Shown: in pieces, positions 8,501-16,429 of the stretch
How the letters are laid out: each line of letters opens with the position of its first letter
Numbering within the stretch: position 1 is the first letter of the stretch
Assembly: GCA_001770955.1 (NCBI GenBank)
Contig: MESL01000035.1
Coordinates: forward strand, 99,865-163,864
Source: Burkholderiales bacterium RIFCSPLOWO2_12_FULL_65_40
GTDB lineage: Bacteria; Pseudomonadota; Gammaproteobacteria; Burkholderiales; Burkholderiaceae_C
Reading direction: 5' to 3'
DNA: 64,000 bases
Position numbers and translations under genes: made by a program
The notes under the pieces: model-generated
The model's database searches: none
Told to the model about the DNA's origin: nothing
What the model saw: only the letters and a program-made list of their open reading frames with translations

Positions 8501-10105
8501 GTGCACGCTCATGTGCAGCAGTTCCTGGGCGCTGTAACCATACAGTGCCTGCATGGCCTGGTTGACGGCCAGGAAGCGCAGGCTTTCGTCCTGCGCATAC
8601 ACCCACATGGGCTGTGGGTGGGCATCGAACAGCAGCTTGTATTGCTGCTCGGATGCCTGGAGACGCGTGGCCACCTGGCGCAGCTGCACCACGGCGCCCA
8701 GCGATTCCGCCAGGATCTGCAGGTGGGCCAGGTCGCGCTGGCTGAAATATCCGGCCTGGCTGGAGGTGACCTTGAGGGCACCCACCACCGTGCCATCCAC
8801 GCGCAGCGGCACGGCCAGGGCAGCGCGCACCCCCTGGCGCTGGTAGGCCTCGCCCATGGTCCAGCCCTCGCCTTGCGTGTCGTTGCACAGCACGGCGCGG
8901 CCTTCCTTCAGGTCGGACCACAGCAGGCTGTCCTGCAGCGGCAGCGCTGCACCCTGCGGGCGCACCATCAGTCCGACCGAAGCCTGTGACACCAGGCGGT
9001 CCCCTTCGAGCATTTCCACCATGGCGCCGCTGGCGCCGGTGGCTTGCAAGGCCGTCTGGGCCACCAGCTCCAGCACGGCGGGCAGCGTGACCGACAGCGA
9101 TGAAATCTGCTGCTGCACGCGCACCAGTTCGGCATGGGTGCGGGCTTCATGCCGGGCCGCCAGCTCGGCCTGCTTGCGATCGCTGATGTCGGACATGCCG
9201 CCCACCATGCGCAGTGCCTGGCCCGTGTCATCGCGGATGACGAAACCGCGGTCGTGGATCCAGATGTAGCGGCCATCGTCACGCCGCATGCGGTACTCGG
9301 ATTGCCAGGTGCTTTCCTGGCCCCGGGTGGCGGCCAGCATGGACTGGATGACCCGCTTGCGGTCGTCGGGGTGCAGGCGCTCGGCAAAGGCTTCCGGGGT
9401 CGGGATACTGGCCTGCGGGGGCATGTGAAGCAGCTCCCGGAAGGTGCCGCCCCACCACAGGGCGTTGGTTTGCACGTCCCAGTCCCACACGGTATCGGTG
9501 GTGGCACGAGAGATCTGCTCGAAGCGCTCCTCGCTGCGGCGCAGGGTGGCGGCCTGGTCCTGCAGCCGCGCCTGGATGCTTTCGCGCTCCCGGGCCAGAT
9601 GGGCCAGCTGCTGCCGCTGGTGGCGCTGTTCGATCTGGTCCAGCGTCTGGCGGGCCAGTGCCTGCAGGGCCTGCAACTGTTCGGGCCCGGGCGTGCGCGG
9701 CTGCGTGTCCATCACCGCCAGCGTGCCCAGGGCCAGGCCTTCGGCAGTGACCAGTGGGGCGCAGGCGTAAAAACGGATGTGGGGCGGCCCCAGCACCAGC
9801 GGATGGGTGGCAAACAGAGGGTGCTGCGTGGTGTCGGGCACCACCACCGGGCTGCGCCGCCCGTCGAGCCAGTGGGTGCAGAACGACACGGAACGCTCTG
9901 TTTCGCGCAGGGGCAGGCCCACCACGGCCTTGAACCACTGGCGCTGCTGGTCCACCAGGTTGACGATGGCGATGGGCACATCAAAGATATGTGCCGCCAG
10001 CTGGGCGAGCTGGTCGAAGGCCTCTTCGGGCGGGGTGTCGAGAATGGCGTAGGACTGCAGTGCCTGGAGCCGCGCGGCCTCTTGGGATGCGTGGGCAGGC
10101 AGCAT
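5585..10105 (-). CDS. Large multi-sensor GAF/PAS/GGDEF/EAL protein
   Basis: About 1,506 residues. Order read from sequence: GAF (~20-165), coiled coil, PAS/PAC (~200-320), GAF (~340-490), PAS (~495-620), GAF (~640-790), a divergent GAF-like region (~810-960), PAS (~965-1085), GGDEF (~1090-1255, intact RLGGDEF), EAL (~1265-1506, intact VEALVRW, ELTES, DDFGTGYSS and EGVET). It should make and/or degrade cyclic di-GMP in response to several ligands. No membrane segment was seen, so it is probably cytosolic. The ATG at 10105 was chosen because the GAF homology begins there; upstream codons look non-coding. Its 3' end borders the oriC candidate. Confidence 0.92.
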   Translation of the reverse strand: MLPAHASQEAARLQALQSYAILDTPPEEAFDQLAQLAAHIFDVPIAIVNLVDQQRQWFKAVVGLPLRETERSVSFCTHWLDGRRSPVVVPDTTQHPLFATHPLVLGPPHIRFYACAPLVTAEGLALGTLAVMDTQPRTPGPEQLQALQALARQTLDQIEQRHQRQQLAHLARERESIQARLQDQAATLRRSEERFEQISRATTDTVWDWDVQTNALWWGGTFRELLHMPPQASIPTPEAFAERLHPDDRKRVIQSMLAATRGQESTWQSEYRMRRDDGRYIWIHDRGFVIRDDTGQALRMVGGMSDISDRKQAELAARHEARTHAELVRVQQQISSLSVTLPAVLELVAQTALQATGASGAMVEMLEGDRLVSQASVGLMVRPQGAALPLQDSLLWSDLKEGRAVLCNDTQGEGWTMGEAYQRQGVRAALAVPLRVDGTVVGALKVTSSQAGYFSQRDLAHLQILAESLGAVVQLRQVATRLQASEQQYKLLFDAHPQPMWVYAQDESLRFLAVNQAMQALYGYSAQELLHMSVHDLWLPDQRTQLHHEIRAIAREKRRDNIMGRHLRKDGSEMDIEMSSRGILFNGLQARQVMATDVTERLRTQRELARMARARHMLSSCNETLVRATSEAALLQAVCRIVVDIGGYRLGWVGFAHDDAKKTIEIVAHAGDHGDHLDTLRVSWSGTDPEGQGPAGATIRSGQPTIVRDVQTDPSFANLSERMRRQGFHGVISLPLRAAHHTFGLLYLYAPEVLHIGPEESELLQELANDLAFGIMSLRARKEQQQLQASVLKMAAAVSAATGTEFFIQLARNMSEALGAQVGAVGRLLPAQPGGKPRAVSLALVINGELVPNVEYELDGTPSEHLLTQRQFVVTHGLALRYPRSPIVSRLQAQGFAGQQLCSNAGEPTGLIFVLFRQPLANADFVSTTLQIFAARASGEIERQATDARIRRQASLLDKAQDAIVVRDLQQRVTYWNQSAERVYGWSQQQALGQPINALIYPDTAAFQRATEAVLAHGEWAGEIVQHHREGHAIDMEGHWTLVQDEHGQPESVLEINTDIRQRKATDREIQRLAFFDTLTGLPNRMLLLDRMHQALGNAERQHQGGALLFIDLDNFKQLNDTLGHDKGDLLLQQVAQRLNGCVRTVDTVARLGGDEFVVMLEALSPDPDMLAIEARSVGEKVLAALSVPYDLAGFHYRSTPSIGVAPFLGNQTRVLDLLKQADLAMYQAKTAGRSTLRFYDPHMQAVVSARAALESDLRTALSEQHFLLHFQPQVNASNQYVGVEALVRWQHPERGLVSPVQFIPLAEETGLILTLGRWVLHMACKTLAQWKTDPHLRGLTMAVNVSSRQFRNNSFVDDVAHALAFNEAPAHRLKLELTESLLVEDMDEAIATMTALRQLGVGFALDDFGTGYSSLSYLKRMPLSQLKIDQSFVRDLLTDPNDAAIVDTIIALSRTLKLDVIAEGVETAEQHALLLKAGCTAFQGYLFGKPMPAGTLERLLRQPRE

Positions 10106-10369
10106 GGTCACGCCCCGTCCTGGCCTGTGGGCATGATGCAGCCAACCTTCCGTCGCCTGGCGGCCTGCGGAGCGTTGCAGAAGGGCTTGGGCTGTATCAA
10201 CACAGGGTGTGGTCGGTAAAGCGGCACATGTCGAACGGCCCGGCACCGGCGCAAGGGCGCAGGCGACGGGTGACAACTTGTAAAGCAGCAATGCTACACC
10301 GCGTGGGGCCGCCTGCCAGAGTCACCCATGCAACCTTCGTGCAGCACCAGGCTTGCTAGCCTGTGTGCC

Positions 10370-10813
10370 ATGCAGATCTCTGAACTTGCCCGCCAGGCGT
10401 CCGTGTCCGTCCACGCCCTGCGCCACTACGAGCGCCTGGGGCTGATTCGCCCGCACCGCCGGACCAACGGATACCGGGACTATCCCGCCAGCATCAAGCG
10501 CGAGGTGGTGTTCATCGCCATGTCGCGCCAGTTGGGCTTTGCACTGCCACAGATTGCCCGGCGGCTTGATGACTACCGTGCCGGCACGCTGGGCATTGAC
10601 GACATGGTGTGGGCCCTGCAGGAGCGCGTGGCCGCGCTGGACCAGCAGATCAGCCAGCTGCAGGCCCAAAAGCAGGTGGTGCTTGAACACCAGGCGTGGC
10701 TCAAGAAGCAACAGCCGCGCCAGCGCAAGCCACCCGGCACCTGGCCGCGTGTGCGGCCCAGGACATCCGCCAAGTCCCCCTCCCCAACCCCACCCCCCAG
10801 GAAAACGCCATGA
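10370..10813 (+). CDS. MerR family transcriptional regulator
   Basis: 147-residue regulator. A winged helix at residues 1-70 (MQISELARQASVSVHALRHYERLGL, then the wing RRTNGYRDY) is followed by a helical dimerisation region (VAALDQQISQLQAQKQVV) and a Pro/Arg-rich tail. No Cys cluster for metal sensing is seen, so the effector is unknown. Its stop overlaps the start of the thioesterase gene by 4 bp (ATGA), so the two are translationally coupled. It is divergent from the large GGDEF/EAL gene, with about 260 bp between. Confidence 0.88.
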   Translation: MQISELARQASVSVHALRHYERLGLIRPHRRTNGYRDYPASIKREVVFIAMSRQLGFALPQIARRLDDYRAGTLGIDDMVWALQERVAALDQQISQLQAQKQVVLEHQAWLKKQQPRQRKPPGTWPRVRPRTSAKSPSPTPPPRKTP

Positions 10814-11268
10814 CTTCGCCTTCGCCATCCCCCTTGCCCGCTGCCTCCATCGCCGCATTGCAGGCCTTTGTGCGGGCCATGCCCATGGCCCGCACGCTCG
10901 GGCTGCGCTTTGTCCATGCCGAGCCTGGCCGGGTCGAGATGGAAATCCCGGTGAGTGAGGCCTTCAGTTTTCGCCCCGGCCAGCTGCAGGCCACGGCCGT
11001 GTTTGCAGTGGCCGACTTTGCGGCGGTGGCGGCAGCGGGCAGCGTGTTGCCGCCAGGCTGGACCAATGCGACGGTGGACGCGACCGTGAAACTTGTGGCG
11101 CCTGCTCGGGGCGTTTGCCTGCGTGCACGCGGGCGTGTGGTGGATGCGGGGCGGTTGCTCACCGTCTGTGCGGCTGACGTTTTTGCGGTGGACGGGAACG
11201 GCCAGGAAACCCTGTGTGCCACGCTCCTGGCCACGGCGCGCAATAATGAACCCGCCGCACTGCGGTAG
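10810..11268 (+). CDS. PaaI-like hotdog-fold thioesterase family protein
   Basis: 152 residues resembling small hotdog thioesterases that hydrolyse acyl-CoA. The pattern is MARTLGLRFVHAEPGRVEMEIPVSEAF, then FRPGQLQATAVFAVADFAA where PaaI proteins have HGG..A..D, then TVDATVKLVAPARG and a strand-rich C-terminus. The usual HGG catalytic motif is not clear (FRPGQLQ), so the substrate and even activity are uncertain. Start is the ATG overlapping the merR-like stop. Confidence 0.72.
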   Translation: MTSPSPSPLPAASIAALQAFVRAMPMARTLGLRFVHAEPGRVEMEIPVSEAFSFRPGQLQATAVFAVADFAAVAAAGSVLPPGWTNATVDATVKLVAPARGVCLRARGRVVDAGRLLTVCAADVFAVDGNGQETLCATLLATARNNEPAALR

Positions 11269-11286
11269 TCAGCCACCGCGCGGTCG

Positions 11287-12387
11287 TCAGCCCCGTGTGC
11301 GCCGCGCCCGCACGGCAGCCGCCAGATCTTCCAGCACCGGCACGGTTTGCGCCAGGCTGATGCAGGCGTCCGTCACCGACACCCCATGCTGTAGCGGCTG
11401 GCCGGGCACGATGTCCTGGCGGCCTTCCTGCAGGTGGCTTTCGATCATCAGGCCGGTGATGCGCGCATCTCCGGCCGCGATCTGCTGGGCCACTTCGCCC
11501 GCCACGGTGATCTGGCGCTGGTGCTGCTTGCTGCTGTTGGCGTGGCTTACGTCGATCATCACCTGCTCGCGCAAGCCTGCCGCCTTGAGGATGGCGCAGG
11601 CCGCATCCACATCGGCCTTTTGATAGTTGGGCTGCTTGCCGCCGCGCAGGATGACATGGCAGTCCTGGTTGCCACGCGTCTCGAAGATCGCGGCCTGGCC
11701 CATCTTGGTCATGCCCATGAAGGCGTGCGAGGCCTGCGCGGCCTGGATGGCGTCGGAAGCCACCTTCACGCCGCCGTCGGTGCCGTTCTTGAAGCCCACC
11801 GGGCAGCTGAGCCCGCTGGCGAGCTGGCGGTGGCTCTGGCTCTCGGTGGTGCGTGCGCCAATCGCGCCCCAGCTCACCAGGTCGCTGATGAACTGCGGCG
11901 AGAGCAGGTCGAGAAACTCGGTGCCCACGGGCAGGCCCAGCGCCAGCACGTCGAGCAGCAGCTCGCGCGCCATCTCCAGTCCTTCGTTGATGGCGAAGCT
12001 GCCGTCGAGGTGCGGGTCGTTGATGTAGCCCTTCCAGCCGACGGTGGTGCGCGGTTTTTCAAAATACACACGCATCACGATGAGCAGGTCGTTTTGCAGT
12101 GCGTCGGCGTGCGTCTGGAGCTGGCGCGCGTATTCCATGGCCTGGCCGTGGTCGTGGATGGAGCACGGCCCCACCACCACGATGAGCCGGTCGTCCTGGC
12201 CCTGCAGCACGCGCGAGATGGCGGCGCGGCTGCTCTCCACCAGCGCCTGGGCGGCGGCCGGGGCAGGTTGCCATTCCTGCAGCAATGCGGGGGTGATCAG
12301 GGGACGCACGGCCTTGATGCGGGTGTCGTCGATGCGGGTGGTGTCCAGCGTGGACAGCGGTGTGGCGGGGCGGTGGGCATGGGTCAT
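11287..12387 (-). CDS. aroG: 3-deoxy-7-phosphoheptulonate (DAHP) synthase, class I
   Basis: Catalyses phosphoenolpyruvate + erythrose 4-phosphate to DAHP, the first step of the shikimate pathway. 366 residues, close to E. coli AroG (350). Motifs: VVGPCSIHD (metal Cys), FEKPRTTVGWKGY, GTEFLDLLSPQF, GARTTESQSHR, GFKNGTDGG and IDVSHANSSKQ. The ATG at 12387 gives the family's N-terminus; the frame stays open upstream inside the NlpC/P60 gene. The feedback specificity (Phe, Tyr or Trp) cannot be read with confidence, so the symbol denotes the family. Convergent with the thioesterase. Confidence 0.94.
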   Translation of the reverse strand: MTHAHRPATPLSTLDTTRIDDTRIKAVRPLITPALLQEWQPAPAAAQALVESSRAAISRVLQGQDDRLIVVVGPCSIHDHGQAMEYARQLQTHADALQNDLLIVMRVYFEKPRTTVGWKGYINDPHLDGSFAINEGLEMARELLLDVLALGLPVGTEFLDLLSPQFISDLVSWGAIGARTTESQSHRQLASGLSCPVGFKNGTDGGVKVASDAIQAAQASHAFMGMTKMGQAAIFETRGNQDCHVILRGGKQPNYQKADVDAACAILKAAGLREQVMIDVSHANSSKQHQRQITVAGEVAQQIAAGDARITGLMIESHLQEGRQDIVPGQPLQHGVSVTDACISLAQTVPVLEDLAAAVRARRTRG

Positions 12388-12421
12388 GCCCCCGATTGTC
12401 GCGCGGACGCGCTGCCACCCG

Positions 12422-12937
12422 TCAAGGCCTGCGGAAGGCCGGGTTCTGGCGCGACCAGTGGCGCGACTGCAGGTGGTCCATGCGCACATCGCCACCCGAC
12501 GAGGGGGCATGCACGAAGCGCCCTTCCCCGACGTAAATACCGGCATGGGTGGGCTTGCGGCCCGGGCCGAACACCACCAGGTCTCCGGTGCGCAGCTCGC
12601 GGGCGTCCACCGGCCGGCCCCAACCGCTCAACTGCGCCACCGTGCGCGGTGGCGCGGTGCCTACGCGGTGGCGGTAGACGTAGCCAATCAGGCCGCTGCA
12701 GTCAAAACCGCTCTCGGGCGTGTTGCCACCATAGCGGTAGGGTGTGCCCACCAGGCCCAGTGCATGGATGGCAATGTCATGCGCCTGCTCGTCCGTCAGA
12801 TACGACGCCAGCGGACGCGCCGGTGCGGGTGCGGGCACCGGGGTGGTGCTGCAGGCGCCCAGCAACAGCGCGGCCGCCAGGCCCAGGCCATACCAGGGCG
12901 TCCTCGTCAGCGGTGCGGGCCGATCAGACGGGCTCAT
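12422..12937 (-). CDS. NlpC/P60 (C40) peptidoglycan endopeptidase lipoprotein
   Basis: 171-residue exported hydrolase that cleaves cell-wall peptides. The N-terminus has a lipobox (ALLLGAC) for lipid attachment, followed by a Pro/Ala linker and an NlpC/P60 domain with FDCSGLIGYVYR (catalytic Cys), LRTGDLVVF and THAGIYVGEGRFVHAP (catalytic His). The ATG at 12937 is preferred: it gives a normal-length signal peptide, while in-frame ATGs at 12958 and 12994 fall in or next to an intergenic repeat. Confidence 0.9.
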   Translation of the reverse strand: MSPSDRPAPLTRTPWYGLGLAAALLLGACSTTPVPAPAPARPLASYLTDEQAHDIAIHALGLVGTPYRYGGNTPESGFDCSGLIGYVYRHRVGTAPPRTVAQLSGWGRPVDARELRTGDLVVFGPGRKPTHAGIYVGEGRFVHAPSSGGDVRMDHLQSRHWSRQNPAFRRP

Positions 12938-12961
12938 CCCGGACTTGAAATTGGGCATAAA

Positions 12962-13029
12962 AATAGCGTTCTTCGCAGGTTGGATATGCGCCAATAGCTA
13001 CTGAATCAACAGCAAAAGTGACGTTCCAG
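12962..13029. repeat. Comamonadaceae-type intergenic repeat, copy 3
   Basis: Element with AATAGCTACTGAAT and CAGCTATTT arms flanking A-rich sequence, upstream of the NlpC/P60 gene and directly after the small membrane protein. It is the most diverged of the copies; the AGCGCT core is degraded. Confidence 0.45.
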
Positions 13030-13203
13030 CTATTTCTTGATGCGCTCGGGCGTCAGGAACAGGCCCACCCCCACCACGATCAGGATCAGCGGCCACCAGG
13101 TGCGCAGCAACTCGCGCAGGCTGATGTCGATCACGCCCAGATTCGTCAGCAGCATGAAGCTGCCCGCCAGGATCAGCACGATGGCTGCCACATTGCCTCG
13201 CAT
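13030..13203 (-). CDS. Small LiaI/LiaF-type membrane protein (DUF5668-like)
   Basis: 57-residue protein with two predicted membrane helices (VAAIVLILAGSFMLLTNLGV and TWWPLILIVVGVGLFL) and a basic end (TPERIKK). The WPLILIVVGVGL pattern is typical of LiaI-LiaF-like transmembrane regions. The ATG at 13203 has a perfect GGAGG seven bases upstream, which strongly supports expression. It lies 18 bp downstream of nnrU and probably shares its transcript. Confidence 0.82.
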   Translation of the reverse strand: MRGNVAAIVLILAGSFMLLTNLGVIDISLRELLRTWWPLILIVVGVGLFLTPERIKK

Positions 13204-13221
13204 GGGAACCTCCTTCGAAAA

Positions 13222-13803
13222 TCAACGGCCCATGGGCGAGATGCCGATCAGCATCGCGTGCGCCCAGAAGGCAAACACGGCCCAGGCCACCAGGCCCAGC
13301 ACCACGGCAATGCCCGTGCCTGCCAGCGTGCCGCTGGCGTAGCTGGTGCCCTGGGCGCGGTCGCGCTGGCGTGCGGCCCGAAAGTCGAACACCGCCCACA
13401 GCAAAAAGCTGCCAAACAGCAGCACATCGGCCAGATTGCCGTTGGAGATCAGGTGCGCCAGCGCCCAGGTCTTCACAGCCAGCACCATGGGGTGGTGCAG
13501 CTTGGCCTTGAGCGCATTGCGCGGCACGTAGGCGGCGGCCAGCAGGATGAAGGCCACCAGAGTGAACAGAGAGGCCGCATGGCGCATGGCCACGGGCGGG
13601 TTCCACAGCACCACGGGCTGCTGGCGTGCCAGGCCGTAGCCCCAGACCACCAACACCAGGCCGACGAGCGAAAGGACCGAATACACGCCCTTCCACATGC
13701 CCTCGCCCAGCCGGGCCCGGGTTTGCGTGCGCCAGCCATCGGCCACGATGCGCACCGAGTGCACGCCCAGGAAAAGAACAAGTCCGAGGATCAGGATCGA
13801 CAT
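13222..13803 (-). CDS. NnrU family membrane protein
   Basis: 193-residue inner-membrane protein with about five hydrophobic helices (SILILGLVLFLGVHS, YSVLSLVGLVLVVWGYG, LFTLVAFILLAAAY, LFGSFLLWAVFDF, GIAVVLGLVAWAVFAF). NnrU was named from a nitric-oxide/nitrite-reduction locus but occurs widely in bacteria without denitrification genes nearby, as here; its biochemical role is unsettled. The ATG at 13803 is chosen because translation upstream is not membrane-like. Confidence 0.85.
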   Translation of the reverse strand: MSILILGLVLFLGVHSVRIVADGWRTQTRARLGEGMWKGVYSVLSLVGLVLVVWGYGLARQQPVVLWNPPVAMRHAASLFTLVAFILLAAAYVPRNALKAKLHHPMVLAVKTWALAHLISNGNLADVLLFGSFLLWAVFDFRAARQRDRAQGTSYASGTLAGTGIAVVLGLVAWAVFAFWAHAMLIGISPMGR

Positions 13804-13947
13804 GGGAAAAAAGCCTATGGGGTAGTTGTGGCTGCCCATTATCGGCAGATGGCGGGAATTTGCAGAAGGCCCTGCGCGCCCGGCGCATAATGGCCGCCCG
13901 ACCCGCACCCCTTCCGAAGCCCCTCAAGCAGGCTTCGCCCCCCGACG

Positions 13948-14649
13948 ATGCCCGGCTATGAAACCAAGCAAGAGCGCATCGCCGTGGCCGGTGTGGAGCA
14001 CCTGCACATCCGTTCGCTGCTCGACCGCCAGCAGTTTGCCGACCCTCTGGGCCTGGCGCTGCGCCTGGGCATCTCGTCGGCCACCTGGCCGCTGTTCGGT
14101 CTGCTCTGGCCCTCGGGCGCGCAGCTGGCTGCGCGCATGGCCCAGCGGCCCGTGCGCGCGGGCGAGCGGGTGCTGGAGATCGGCTGTGGCCTGGCCCTGC
14201 CCAGCCTGGTGGGGCACCGCCGGGGCATGGACATCACGGCCAGCGACTGCCATCCGCTGGCCGCACGCTTTCTGCGCAACAACCTGCGCCTGAACCACCT
14301 GGCCCCGATGAAATACCGGCACGGCGCCTGGGATGCCCCACAGCCCGCTGCGACGACGGCCGCCACCGCGCATTCCACCACGGTGCGGGAGCGCTACGAC
14401 CTGCTCATCGGCAGCGACCTGTTGTATGACCGCGATGCCAGCGTGGCGCTGGCCGAGTTCATCGGCTGGCACGCGGAACCTGCTGCCGAGGTGTGGATCG
14501 TGGACCCCGACCGGGGCAACCGCCCCGTCTTTTCCCGGCTGATGGCCGACAACGGCTTTGGCCTGACCCAGCAGCGGCTCGATACCGCCGCCACAGCCAC
14601 CGCCCCGGTGTACAAGGGGCGCCTGCTGGTGTATCAGCGCGCGGCGTAG
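13948..14649 (+). CDS. Class I SAM-dependent methyltransferase (METTL/NNMT-like)
   Basis: 233 residues. A Rossmann methyltransferase fold with motif I VLEIGCGLALPSLVG (SAM binding), motif II DITASDCHP, and RYDLLIGSDLLYDRD after strand 4. This resembles protein-lysine or nicotinamide N-methyltransferase-like enzymes; the substrate is unknown. The C-terminus overlaps the convergent exonuclease gene by 16 bp. Confidence 0.85.
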   Translation: MPGYETKQERIAVAGVEHLHIRSLLDRQQFADPLGLALRLGISSATWPLFGLLWPSGAQLAARMAQRPVRAGERVLEIGCGLALPSLVGHRRGMDITASDCHPLAARFLRNNLRLNHLAPMKYRHGAWDAPQPAATTAATAHSTTVRERYDLLIGSDLLYDRDASVALAEFIGWHAEPAAEVWIVDPDRGNRPVFSRLMADNGFGLTQQRLDTAATATAPVYKGRLLVYQRAA

Positions 14650-15281
14650 CGGGTGGGCTGCGGCCATGCAGCCGCCCCGTGCTTATGCAAAAAGGTGGGC
14701 AACTGGGTCTTGGCACAGGCCTGCAGCGCCATCAGAAAATCGTGCCCGGCGTCGGCCACGCCCCAGCGTTCCGCCAGATCCTGCTGGATGCGCAGCAGCA
14801 GCGCCGCCGTCACCTGCGCATCGGCCAGCGCCCGGTGCGCACGGCCCGCGCTGGGCAATTGGTGAAAGCGTGCCAGCGTGCCCAGCTGGTGGTTGGGCGC
14901 CTCGGGGTACAGGCGGCGCGCCAGCCGCACCGTGCAGGCAAATGGGTGCGGTGCATCGCACCCGGCGCGCGCCAGCTCGGCCTGCCAGAAGCCCCGGTCG
15001 AACGGCGCGTTGTGGGCCACCAGGGGCGTATCGCCGACGAAGCGGTGGGCCTGCGCCATCACCTCGGCGGCCGGTGGTGCATCGGCCACCATGGCGTTGG
15101 TGATGCCGGTGAGCTGCGTGATGAAGGGCGGAATGTGCACCCCGGCGTTCATCAAACTCTGGAAATGTCCCACCACCTGCCCGCCTTCCACCAGAACGAT
15201 GGCCACCTCGGTGGCGCGCGCGCCCTGGCCGGGTGAACTGCCGGTGGTCTCGAAGTCGATGACGGCGATGGGCAAGTGCAT
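14634..15281 (-). CDS. DnaQ-like (DEDD) 3'-5' exonuclease
   Basis: 215-residue exonuclease of the DNA polymerase III epsilon/PolC type. ExoI: AVIDFETTG (Asp, Glu metal ligands). ExoII: PLVAHNAPFDRGF. ExoIII: HRALADAQVTA, giving a DEDDh-type site. A ~40-residue C-terminal extension follows the nuclease core. It stands alone, without a polymerase or RNase H fusion, so it may act in repair or RNA turnover rather than replicative proofreading. Confidence 0.87.
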   Translation of the reverse strand: MHLPIAVIDFETTGSSPGQGARATEVAIVLVEGGQVVGHFQSLMNAGVHIPPFITQLTGITNAMVADAPPAAEVMAQAHRFVGDTPLVAHNAPFDRGFWQAELARAGCDAPHPFACTVRLARRLYPEAPNHQLGTLARFHQLPSAGRAHRALADAQVTAALLLRIQQDLAERWGVADAGHDFLMALQACAKTQLPTFLHKHGAAAWPQPTRYAAR

Positions 15282-15289
15282 GAAGAAAA

Positions 15290-15341
15290 ATGGCTCAAGC
15301 GCTTATGGAGTAAGCGTTAAAAGCTATATAAAAAGTAGCAG
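15290..15341. repeat. Comamonadaceae-type intergenic repeat, copy 4
   Basis: Contains CTCAAGCGCTTATGGAGTAA and AAAGCTATATAAAAAGTAGC between the exonuclease and HepT genes. It is a clear family member with both the AAGCGCTTAT and the AGCTAT...TAGC half. Confidence 0.65.
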
Positions 15342-15698
15342 TCAATGCCTGCGATCACCCTGTTCCGAGATTCTCAGGGTTTCTGCAATCGCAATTTCAA
15401 GTGCAGGCAGATCGTCGGTGATCGTCTTGAACAGGATTTCATGCGCCACCTGTTCGTAGCCATGGGCCAGAATGTTGCGCAGGCCGATGACGCGCCGCCA
15501 CGGAATGCCGGGCCACTGACTGGCGGATTCGCTGCCCATCCGAAAAGCCGCCTCCCCCAGGTTGATGAACAGCTTTTCCACGGCCAGGCAAAGAACCCGG
15601 TTACCTGTGAAGGTTTCCAGGGTCTGCCCTGTGGCAAGGGAGCGCAGTTCCTGGGTAAACCGCAGCATGTCAGCCAAATGCGCGGGCGTGCGGTTCAT
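15342..15698 (-). CDS. hepT: HepT-like HEPN ribonuclease toxin
   Basis: 118 residues, all-helical HEPN protein. The catalytic motif RNILAHGY fits RX4HXY exactly: Arg and His for RNA cleavage and the Tyr that partner MntA proteins modify by AMP addition. The ATG at 15698 lies 2 bp after the mntA stop, so the pair is one operon with antitoxin first. Known HepT toxins cleave RNA and are silenced by oligo-AMPylation. Activity here is inferred from the intact motif. Confidence 0.85.
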   Translation of the reverse strand: MNRTPAHLADMLRFTQELRSLATGQTLETFTGNRVLCLAVEKLFINLGEAAFRMGSESASQWPGIPWRRVIGLRNILAHGYEQVAHEILFKTITDDLPALEIAIAETLRISEQGDRRH

Positions 15699-15700
15699 GG

Positions 15701-16000
15701 TCACTGGAACAAGGGGCGCAACTGAGGCTCGATGGCGCGGCGGCGATAGGGGTTGTCCAGCACCGATGGAAATGCCAGATCGATCTTGCGGCCATCGAAT
15801 GCGGCGGACAGTTCGTCCTGCATGTCCACCAGCGCGAAGCCGCTGGGGGCCTCGCCGGGGACGAATTCCACCAGCAGATCCACGTCGCTGTCCGGCCGCT
15901 CCTGCCCCAGTGCTGCAGAGCCAAACATCTGCAAACGGCGCACATGGTAGCGCTGGCAGATGTCTGCGATGCGTGATTGTTGGGACGGAGCGATGTGCAT
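15701..16000 (-). CDS. mntA: MntA-like minimal nucleotidyltransferase antitoxin
   Basis: 99-residue nucleotidyltransferase of the Pol-beta fold. The active site reads FGSAALGQERPDSDVDLLVEF: the Gly-Ser motif plus two Asp in DVD that bind metal and ATP. A third acidic residue is in RKIDLAF. In characterised pairs MntA transfers AMP to the HepT Tyr and so neutralises the toxin. It directly precedes hepT. Confidence 0.87.
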   Translation of the reverse strand: MHIAPSQQSRIADICQRYHVRRLQMFGSAALGQERPDSDVDLLVEFVPGEAPSGFALVDMQDELSAAFDGRKIDLAFPSVLDNPYRRRAIEPQLRPLFQ

Positions 16001-16036
16001 GGCGCAATGATACGGGCACCCCCCGGATTCTGGCTA

Positions 16037-16390
16037 TCAGGCCTTCTTGAGAAACTCCGACTTGAGCAGCATGCTGCCCAGGTCGGTCTTGCAGTCCACG
16101 TTGTGGCCGTCTGCACCGTCCACCAGGCGGATGCTCTTGATCTTGGTGCCCTTTTTCAGCGTGGACGAAGAGCCCTTGACCTTGAGGTCCTTTACCAGGA
16201 TCACGGCGTCGCCGTCCTGCAGCGGGTTGCCGTTGGCGTCGCGCACCACGCCGTCGCTGGCGCTGTCATCCTCTGCCGGGGCGGCGGACTGCGGCCATTC
16301 GTGCCCGCAGTCGGGGCAGATGTAGTTTTCGCCGTCGGGGTAGGTGTTCTCTTGGCCGCATTGCGGGCAGGCGGGCACGGTGTGGGGCAT
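16037..16390 (-). CDS. yjdM: YjdM (PhnA-like) zinc-ribbon protein
   Basis: 117 residues. An N-terminal zinc ribbon ([21 protein letters not shown]) is followed by an SH3-like barrel ending [12 protein letters not shown], the full-length YjdM/PhnA architecture. Despite the old name it is not a phosphonate-degrading enzyme, and its role is unknown. No phn genes are nearby. Confidence 0.94.
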   Translation of the reverse strand: MPHTVPACPQCGQENTYPDGENYICPDCGHEWPQSAAPAEDDSASDGVVRDANGNPLQDGDAVILVKDLKVKGSSSTLKKGTKIKSIRLVDGADGHNVDCKTDLGSMLLKSEFLKKA

Positions 16391-16429
16391 GGGGGATTTC
16401 CTCCGCTGTGTTGTGGTGGTGTCAGGCTG

